A stretch of DNA of 64,000 bases, from positions 3,002 through 67,001 of the forward strand of contig DGAD01000037.1 of assembly GCA_002382805.1 (NCBI GenBank), given 5' to 3'. The notes beneath the pieces were generated by a model. That model was not told the DNA's origin. It worked only from the letters and a program-made list of their open reading frames with translations, and did not search any database. A program made the position numbers and the translations under genes. The stretch's first letter is position 1. The number at the start of each line of letters is the position of its first letter. Of this stretch, positions 26,458 through 32,420 are shown one piece after another. Origin of the DNA: Clostridiales bacterium UBA4039. GTDB lineage: Bacteria; Bacillota; Clostridia; Lachnospirales; Vallitaleaceae.

Positions 26458-27495
26458 TCATATGTTGCAATTCACAATAATTCGATATGTATAGGGGTCA
26501 ATTGCCTTATGAAAAGCTTCTTCTATGTTATCTAATGTATATGTTTCTGAAATCAATTCTGATACGTCAATTAACCCATTGGATAAGAGTTTGGTCGCAA
26601 CTAAAAAGTCTTTTCTTTGAGGGTTAACAGAACCTGTGATAATTGTCTCTGCTGAATGAATCTTATTAGGATTGATTTCAATGGGGTTGTTGGGATGGAA
26701 GGAAGAATAGAACACGACTCTGCCTAATTTGCCTGCCATATCTACACTTTGACTTGCCACCTCAGGAATTGCCGCTGTACAAAAAACGACATCAGCGCCT
26801 CTTCCATCTGTCAATTGCTTTATTCGCTCAACAGGGTCTTCTTGACTTGAATTGATAATCACATCAGCGCCCATTTTTTTTGCGACTTCAAGGCGATTAT
26901 CATCAACCTCTGCAACAATTACCCTTGCTCCTCGAAGCTTTGCCAACTGAACATGAAAAATCCCCATAATTCCGGCTCCTACAATGACCACATCATCTGC
27001 AAGATTAATCTTTCCATTTTCAATACTGTGAACGCAACATGCTAGAGGTTCCGCTAAAGCAGCATAAGATAATGGCAATTCATCCGCCATCTTATATACA
27101 TTTTCTGCATCAATCATCATGTATTCCGCTAATCCTCCAGGTCCCATGGCAATCTCTTGTGTTGCGGCAATAAATGAGACAACGCATTGATTTTCATGTC
27201 CATTTCTACAGTAATAGCACTCTCCGCAAGAATTTAATAGTCGAACGGCTACTTTATCTCCTTTTTTTATTTGTTTAACGCCTTCTCCTACAGCTTCTAC
27301 TATCCCGGCTGCTTCGTGACCTCCTGCAAATGGATATTTTTTCATTACCCCTGAGTACACGCGTTGTTCTAAAGTACATATTGCACAAGAGGCAACACGA
27401 ATGAGTACTTGCTTTTTCTCTGGTTTTTTCATTTGTGCTTCATGAATAACTATTTTCTTTTCATCTTCTAAAACAGCAACTTTGTATGTGTCCAT
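26458..27495 (-). CDS. Zinc-dependent medium-chain alcohol dehydrogenase
   Basis: A 345-residue dehydrogenase of the sorbitol/threonine dehydrogenase branch. The catalytic zinc site uses the Cys in CAIC and the GGHE motif; the structural zinc lobe CGECYYCRNGHENQC is complete; the Rossmann motif is VGAGIMGIFHVQLAKL. These enzymes oxidise secondary alcohols of polyols or reduce ketones. Start ATG 27495 has AGAGGAG upstream. It follows the class I aldolase gene by 13 bases, so the pair forms one operon; an oxidised sugar or ketose intermediate passing to the aldolase would fit. Confidence 0.92.
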   Translation of the reverse strand: MDTYKVAVLEDEKKIVIHEAQMKKPEKKQVLIRVASCAICTLEQRVYSGVMKKYPFAGGHEAAGIVEAVGEGVKQIKKGDKVAVRLLNSCGECYYCRNGHENQCVVSFIAATQEIAMGPGGLAEYMMIDAENVYKMADELPLSYAALAEPLACCVHSIENGKINLADDVVIVGAGIMGIFHVQLAKLRGARVIVAEVDDNRLEVAKKMGADVIINSSQEDPVERIKQLTDGRGADVVFCTAAIPEVASQSVDMAGKLGRVVFYSSFHPNNPIEINPNKIHSAETIITGSVNPQRKDFLVATKLLSNGLIDVSELISETYTLDNIEEAFHKAIDPYTYRIIVNCNI

Positions 27496-27508
27496 AATAG
27501 GCTCCTCT

Positions 27509-28321
27509 CTACGTAGCAAATTTAACATTCATTTCTTTTAAAGCGGTCTCAACGCTACATTCTTCATGAATGAGCTTGGCAATGGCTGATGCATAGCCTA
27601 CCGGATTTTCATGCCCCCATATGTTACGTCCCATGGCAATTCCTGAAGCTCCAGCTTCTAGGGCATCTTTGATTTCTTGTAACAACTCTCTTTCCGGTAC
27701 TTTCTTTGCGCCTCCCAGTATAACGACCGGTGCATATACACTTTGTGTTAATTCTGAAAAGCTTTTTTGGTCTCCTGTATACACAGTTTTGACAATATCT
27801 GCACCGAGTTCAACACTTTGGCGACAAGCAAAGGTGACGTTTTCAGGTGTCCTAGAATCATCTGCCGGTTCAAAACCTCTTGGGAGCGCTTCGGCTGTAA
27901 CTGGTAGCCCCCATTTATGGCAATCAAGCACGACCCTTTGTAAATTACTAAGGACTTCATTTTCAAAAACCGACCCTGGGAATGACATCGTAATAACTGA
28001 ATCAGCTCCTAATCGAAGGGCATCTTCAGCCGTTGCAACAATCTGCATCGGATGCTTTCGATCTCCAAGATACGAAACCCCCCCATCAATTCTTAAAATA
28101 ATTCCTTTGCCCAAAAAACACTCTGAAAACTTGTCTGCCATTCCGACGGTACTTAAAAATGCATCGGCTCCTGCTGAAGCCACATCCTGAATGATTTTTC
28201 CAACATCTTTCATCGCCGGAAGTACATTAAAATTGGCGCCATGATCCATGGCCATTATAAATGCTTTTCCATCCGGTTGAAAAATGTGGTTCATCCTATG
28301 TGTTGTCATTGAATTTTTCAT
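27509..28321 (-). CDS. Class I aldolase, DhnA/LsrF/DeoC-like family
   Basis: A 270-residue TIM-barrel aldolase. The start MAMDHGANF block matches the DhnA family, the probable Schiff-base lysine lies in DIVKTVYTG (about residue 185), and the phosphate-binding C-terminal segment GASGIAMGRNIW is present. Family members include archaeal-type fructose-bisphosphate aldolase, LsrF of autoinducer-2 breakdown and ADH synthase, so the substrate is open. Start ATG 28321 is supported by GGAGGAG. It is first in an operon with the zinc dehydrogenase, has its own strong promoter with palindromes, and neighbours a SorC regulator, as LsrF neighbours SorC-type LsrR. No other lsr genes are present. Confidence 0.88.
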   Translation of the reverse strand: MKNSMTTHRMNHIFQPDGKAFIMAMDHGANFNVLPAMKDVGKIIQDVASAGADAFLSTVGMADKFSECFLGKGIILRIDGGVSYLGDRKHPMQIVATAEDALRLGADSVITMSFPGSVFENEVLSNLQRVVLDCHKWGLPVTAEALPRGFEPADDSRTPENVTFACRQSVELGADIVKTVYTGDQKSFSELTQSVYAPVVILGGAKKVPERELLQEIKDALEAGASGIAMGRNIWGHENPVGYASAIAKLIHEECSVETALKEMNVKFAT

Positions 28322-28346
28322 GTTTCTCCTCCATTTCTTATTTGTT

Positions 28347-28413
28347 ACATTTGTAACACTTGTATTACAAATGTTGTTTTTTATATAATATACCCATTTT
28401 TTCGTTTTGTCAA
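28347..28413 (-). promoter_or_regulatory. Promoter and operator repeats of the aldolase operon
   Basis: On the minus strand, TTGACA (28413-28408), a 17-base spacer and TATTAT (28390-28385). Just after the start point lies an inverted repeat ACATTTGTAA (28347-28356) / TTACAAATGT (28365-28374); the left arm is itself inside a palindrome GTTACA-TT-TGTAAC (28344-28357). A related CACTTGGGTGACAAAT-type stretch lies upstream of the -35. Probable SorC operators. Confidence 0.75.
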
Positions 28414-28518
28414 CACCATTTGTCACCCAAGTGTTACTTTTGTCTATTTCTTCTTTATGTATATTGCCCGCCACATCCTACCTATGATATGATAAGGAAA
28501 AATCTTAATGGAGGCATT

Positions 28519-29634
28519 ATGAATATTTTATATATTGAACCTTTTTTCGGCGGTTCACATAAAGCATGGTATGAACAACTTAAAAAATACTCACAGCATC
28601 ACTTAGATGTGTTGTCAATGGACGCCAAATTTTGGAAATGGAGAATGTATGGAGGCGCTGTTACTTTAGCCAAAGAGTTTTTGGCTTATACCAAACCTGT
28701 TGACTTGATTCTAGTCTCTGACATGCTTGACTTGACCACGTTTCTTGCTTTATGTCGCCATCATATCAAGGTTCCTATTGGTATGTACTTCCATGAAAAT
28801 CAATTTGCCTATCCTTGGCAAGACGCCAGCGAAGATAAAAAAAAAGGGCGTGATGTCAACTACGGTATGATGAACTATCTTTCTGCCCTCGCTTCCGACT
28901 TTATCATGTTCAACTCCGAGTATAATCGCCGCTCTTTTTTGGATGGCATCTGTGAGACCTTAGGGAAGATGCCTGATTATCCACATCAGACGCTGGAGAA
29001 TTTAAAAGAAAAGTCAGTTATCATGCCTGTCGGCATTACACCTTTAGAAACGGTCCCTTATCCTGACCAAACTAGGGAGGGTCCTCCGCTTATTCTATGG
29101 AATCACCGGCTAGAATACGATAAAAATCCGGATAGTTTTTTTAAGCTCTTAGTTCGACTAAAAAATGAAGGCTATCTTTTTAACCTTGCTTTTTTAGGTG
29201 AATCCAATGAAAAAGCTTTGCGCACATATCAAGAGCCATTACATCAACTACGCGATAATATAGTGGCTCAAGGTCACCTTAGCACTAAGGCTTATCAGCA
29301 GCGGCTTCGACGCGCCGATCTACTTCCTGTTACTTCAATTCACGATTTTTTTGGCATCAGTGTTATGGAAGCTATCGCCTATGGGGTTACCCCACTTTTG
29401 CCTAGACGTTTAAGCTATCCCGAGCTTTATAATGACAAAAAAAATTCTTCACTCTTTTATGCTTCAGAGGAAGAATTATATACAAAAATGATTGATTCAA
29501 TTATACACATCGATACCTTACGCAAGGAAAGTTATGCACATTTAACCAAATCTTATTGGTGGACTTGCCTTGCAAAGGTATATGATGATTATTTTACTGA
29601 TGTATCCGCTTCATATGCGCCTTTAATTTTTTGA
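28519..29634 (+). CDS. GTDC1/QTMAN-like glycosyltransferase (DUF3524 type)
   Basis: A 371-residue protein of the DUF3524-glycosyltransferase group that includes the animal tRNA-queuosine mannosyltransferase GTDC1. The N-terminal half shows ILYIEPFFGGSHKAWYEQ (residues 3-20), KFWKWRMYGGAV (38-49) and HENQFAYPW (92-100), hallmarks of DUF3524; the C-terminal half is a GT-B domain with LWNHRLEYDKNP, LGESNE and a donor-binding HDFFGISVMEAIAYGV. Start ATG 28519 has GGAGG upstream. Bacterial members are usually annotated by homology and few are tested, so tRNA glycosylation here is inference. It is divergent from the aldolase operon and overlaps the convergent clbS-like gene by 41 bases. Confidence 0.85.
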   Translation: MNILYIEPFFGGSHKAWYEQLKKYSQHHLDVLSMDAKFWKWRMYGGAVTLAKEFLAYTKPVDLILVSDMLDLTTFLALCRHHIKVPIGMYFHENQFAYPWQDASEDKKKGRDVNYGMMNYLSALASDFIMFNSEYNRRSFLDGICETLGKMPDYPHQTLENLKEKSVIMPVGITPLETVPYPDQTREGPPLILWNHRLEYDKNPDSFFKLLVRLKNEGYLFNLAFLGESNEKALRTYQEPLHQLRDNIVAQGHLSTKAYQQRLRRADLLPVTSIHDFFGISVMEAIAYGVTPLLPRRLSYPELYNDKKNSSLFYASEEELYTKMIDSIIHIDTLRKESYAHLTKSYWWTCLAKVYDDYFTDVSASYAPLIF

Positions 29635-30130
29635 TCGCCCAGTTATAGTGACTTGATGTCGCACTAACAAAATAAGACCCCAATGTACTTTGACCAACCC
29701 AGTCAAAGACACCTTTAGAAAACAGTTCGTCATTTGAAAATGTGTCGGCTAAATCAATAACTTGTGCATGTGATTGTTCATACATGGATTTGGCCGATTC
29801 AAGAGCGGTCTTTTGATGGCGCTCCCAAAACTCTATATTCATTTTACCATAGGTTCTCCAATTATATGGTGCCGGCAAAAAAGCTTGCGCCTCACCTTTT
29901 ACATTCGCCTGAACCCAGACTAAGAGTAACTGATGCCATTCAAATAAATGTATATAAATATCTCTAAGATTCTTATCCCGATTCCAATGCGCCTCTTTTT
30001 TCTTTTCATCTTTCGAAAAATCAAAAGGTGTCAAGAGGGCTTCGTCTGACATTGTATCAATGAGCGTATTTAATTGTTCATAATTGGTTTTTGCACTATC
30101 CATTAATTCTTTTTTCGTTGTCGCTCTCAT
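29594..30130 (-). CDS. ClbS/DfsB family four-helix bundle protein
   Basis: A 178-residue cytoplasmic protein of the DUF1706 group, a DinB-like four-helix bundle. Recognisable blocks are the N-terminal KKELMDSAKTNYEQL, RDIYIHLFEWHQLLL and LPAPYNWRTYGKMN. Some members (ClbS) protect against the genotoxin colibactin by opening its cyclopropane; most have no known substrate. It is 4 bases downstream of a GyrI-like gene and both are probably driven by a promoter under the WYL regulator. Its 3' end overlaps the glycosyltransferase gene. A resistance or housekeeping role cannot be chosen from sequence. Confidence 0.85.
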   Translation of the reverse strand: MRATTKKELMDSAKTNYEQLNTLIDTMSDEALLTPFDFSKDEKKKEAHWNRDKNLRDIYIHLFEWHQLLLVWVQANVKGEAQAFLPAPYNWRTYGKMNIEFWERHQKTALESAKSMYEQSHAQVIDLADTFSNDELFSKGVFDWVGQSTLGSYFVSATSSHYNWAIKKLKAHMKRIHQ

Positions 30131-30134
30131 ATCT

Positions 30135-30578
30135 TTATCCTTTTAATGCAATATAAATATCAATATCTGCATTTTCCCAATCTGCGTTAAGATATTCTTC
30201 AAAATCTCCTGTAAAGCTTCGTTCTAATTCCATAGCCCATATTTCGCTCCAAGCTTTTTGTACCGCTTCCACCATATGTCCATGGATTGAAAACTTGGCA
30301 TATTTACCTGCCGGAATCGTTTTTACTGTTAACTCTTCATTCCCTACTTTTGATACTTCAATACCTGCAGTGACACAATATTGTTCTTTTGAATAATCTG
30401 AATATAAACCAATGGCATGCGTATTGATTTTATTGTCAATAGTTTCATAAACACCTTGCTGATACAGCTTTTCCCAAAGACTTGCAATCGTTTCTTGCAT
30501 TTTTGGATCGCTATTGCTTGTTAGCGCACTAACGCCCACAACTTTTTTTTCCTCAAGATTTACAATTTCATACTTCAT
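30135..30578 (-). CDS. GyrI-like small-molecule binding domain protein
   Basis: A 147-residue stand-alone effector-binding domain of the AraC_E_bind/GyrI-like superfamily (SOUL-like duplicated fold). VVGVSALTSN, LYSDYSKEQYCVTAGIEV, TIPAGKYAKFSIHG and the closing DIDIYIALKG are the recurring blocks. Such proteins bind or hydrolyse small hydrophobic or cationic molecules. ATG 30578 gives the better distance to GGAGG, although an adjacent ATG at 30581 is possible. It forms an operon with the clbS-like gene and lies downstream of a WYL regulator, a common arrangement for small stress or drug-response loci. Confidence 0.88.
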   Translation of the reverse strand: MKYEIVNLEEKKVVGVSALTSNSDPKMQETIASLWEKLYQQGVYETIDNKINTHAIGLYSDYSKEQYCVTAGIEVSKVGNEELTVKTIPAGKYAKFSIHGHMVEAVQKAWSEIWAMELERSFTGDFEEYLNADWENADIDIYIALKG

Positions 30579-30667
30579 CATATGACCTCCATGTTTTTTA
30601 TATGTTTTGATTGCTATTTTGATTGATGTTTCCATTAGTTTCCAATTAATGTATCAATCATAAGGTC

Positions 30668-30704
30668 ATTATACTCTTGTATATATGACAGCTATGTGTC
30701 ATAT
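30668..30704 (-). promoter_or_regulatory. Activator-type promoter with inverted repeat before the GyrI-like gene
   Basis: A consensus TATAAT lies at 30673-30668 on the minus strand, but no good -35 box is present. At the -35 position stands a perfect repeat ATATGACA (30683-30690) / TGTCATAT (30697-30704). A promoter of this type usually depends on an activator; the WYL protein encoded directly upstream is the obvious candidate. Confidence 0.6.
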
Positions 30705-31600
30705 TATGTATAAAGTTGCATTATTTTTTTAAATTCTTTTTGTATCTCTTGTCGAATGAACTTAGGTTCTATCACTTCGCAATAATGTCCAAAGGAGATA
30801 ATATACTGAAAAATCCATTCGCCCTTAGGATACTTGATTTTTACAAGGTAGCTGCCATCACTTTGTTCTTCATACTCTTCAAATTCATCAAACACCCGAT
30901 ACGCCATTTTTTTTGATAACTTCAACACAAGGGTCACAAACTCCTCTTCAAATACTTCTTGTTTTGAAAAAATCTGTGATGGTGTTTTTCGCTTAAAATG
31001 CTCCGGCTTAACCTTCAGGTCACGTACACGCCGAAGCTTAAAAAAACGATTATCTTCTCGTAAACGGCAATATCCATAAAGGTACCAAGCACCACCTTTA
31101 AAACAAAGTTTTAAGGGTTCTACTTCTCGAGAAATCGTCTGTTTTTTTGCACTGGCATAGGAAAATCCGATAACTTGTTTTTTTATAATAGCCTCTTTAA
31201 GCAAGTGAAAAACTTCTGCTTCATTGGTTGCATTAGACCATGTTGAAAAATCCACTTCTATCCAGTCCGTATCTGACTCTCCAAATAGACTGTCCAACTT
31301 ACTTAGCGTATTTGCTTTTGAACTAAAATCAATTGTCTTAAGCGCTTTTAGAGAAGACAGAATCTCGTCTTTTTCATCATTTGTGATAACAGCTTTATTC
31401 AAAATATAATTCGGAAGTAACGAGATGCCTCCTCCTCGCCCTTTTTTCATATAAATAGGGATTCCAACTGCTGACAAGGTCTCAACATCACGAAAAATCG
31501 TTCGTGTCGACACCTCAAAACGTTTGGCAAGCTCTTTCGACGTTACCGTCTCTTTATCAAGCAATATATATACAATTTCAAACAATCGATTAATTTGCAT
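30704..31600 (-). CDS. WYL domain HTH transcriptional regulator (YafY-like)
   Basis: A 298-residue regulator with an N-terminal HTH_11 winged helix (about residues 1-60: VTSKELAKRFEVSTRTIFRDVETL) and a WYL domain (about 135-215, with KGGAWYLYGYCRLR) plus the C-terminal WCX extension. WYL domains sense ligands such as oligonucleotides or small molecules. ATG 31600 is preferred over TTG 31609 because only it has AGAGGG at normal spacing. The inverted repeat right after its stop codon, ahead of the GyrI-like and clbS-like genes, is a likely target. Confidence 0.9.
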   Translation of the reverse strand: MQINRLFEIVYILLDKETVTSKELAKRFEVSTRTIFRDVETLSAVGIPIYMKKGRGGGISLLPNYILNKAVITNDEKDEILSSLKALKTIDFSSKANTLSKLDSLFGESDTDWIEVDFSTWSNATNEAEVFHLLKEAIIKKQVIGFSYASAKKQTISREVEPLKLCFKGGAWYLYGYCRLREDNRFFKLRRVRDLKVKPEHFKRKTPSQIFSKQEVFEEEFVTLVLKLSKKMAYRVFDEFEEYEEQSDGSYLVKIKYPKGEWIFQYIISFGHYCEVIEPKFIRQEIQKEFKKIMQLYT

Positions 31601-31641
31601 TTTACTCAATCCCTCTTAACATTATGTTTTTTGCCTATTAT

Positions 31642-32385
31642 TTAAGTCTCTTTTACAAAAACAAGATGCTCTTTATCTGAAGCTTCTTCATTATACACAT
31701 AGCCCATCCCCGAAAAGCCTTTAAGTTGATCAAGGCTTTGACAGTTATTTTCTGCCATGTAGCGAATCATCTCGCCCCTAGCCATCTTCGCCCATGTTGC
31801 TTTTACTTTTAATGTCTCTTGAACTCTAACTGCAAAGACGCACTGTACGTATTGTTCACCAGGTTTTAAGCCTTGACGGACACATTGGCTATATTCATTT
31901 GATGCCAAATCAATAACTAAGTCCGTCTCTTGATAAATCGCCTCATGGATACGCTGACCCCAAAAAGCATATAGGTCTTTTTTTCCTTGAACTTCCAACT
32001 TTGCCTGCATCTCAAGTCGATAAGGAACAATCCCATCCAAGGGTCTAAGAACGCCATATAACCCACTTAAAATCCGCACATGCTTATTCACATATGCCCA
32101 CTGTTCATGGGTAAATATACTCGGTTTCATGTATTGGTATTGAAGTCCTTCATAGGCTAATAACGCCGGTATCAGATTTTTATGAATATGGGTATGCATC
32201 AAGCGCTCACTATTTTGTGTGGCTATTTTATCGTTGCATTTCCAGATTTTTTTAAGCTCTGTATAATTTTTCGTTTTTAATGTTTCAAAAATTGCTTCTG
32301 CCTCCTGAATAAACATGGGCAACGATGTATATTCCATGTCGCTGCTGTTATTCATCTTCTTTGCAGGTGATATAATGACACGCAT
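31642..32385 (-). CDS. yaaA: Peroxide stress protein YaaA (DUF328)
   Basis: A 247-residue protein of the YaaA/UPF0246 family, which lowers free intracellular iron and limits hydroxyl radical damage and binds DNA. The N terminus MRVIISPAKKMN and the blocks LSGLYGVLRPLDGIVPYRLEM, INLASNEYS-like VIDLASNEYSQ, and FSGMGYVYNEEAS near the C terminus are characteristic. Length matches the family. AGGAGG precedes ATG 32385. It stands alone between the WYL regulator and the large sensor cyclase. Confidence 0.94.
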   Translation of the reverse strand: MRVIISPAKKMNNSSDMEYTSLPMFIQEAEAIFETLKTKNYTELKKIWKCNDKIATQNSERLMHTHIHKNLIPALLAYEGLQYQYMKPSIFTHEQWAYVNKHVRILSGLYGVLRPLDGIVPYRLEMQAKLEVQGKKDLYAFWGQRIHEAIYQETDLVIDLASNEYSQCVRQGLKPGEQYVQCVFAVRVQETLKVKATWAKMARGEMIRYMAENNCQSLDQLKGFSGMGYVYNEEASDKEHLVFVKET

Positions 32386-32420
32386 ATGTTCCTCCTAAGT
32401 TCTTTGAATGTAATTTTTTA

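Noticed and set aside
23154..28413. Autoinducer-2 (lsr) system, because a SorC regulator sits near an LsrF-like aldolase
   Set aside because: There is no LsrK kinase, LsrG isomerase or Lsr ABC transporter; instead there are two dehydrogenases and an APC permease.
29594..30130. Colibactin self-resistance and a nearby genotoxin cluster
   Set aside because: No polyketide or peptide synthetase genes are present; the ClbS/DfsB family is broad and mostly unlinked to colibactin.
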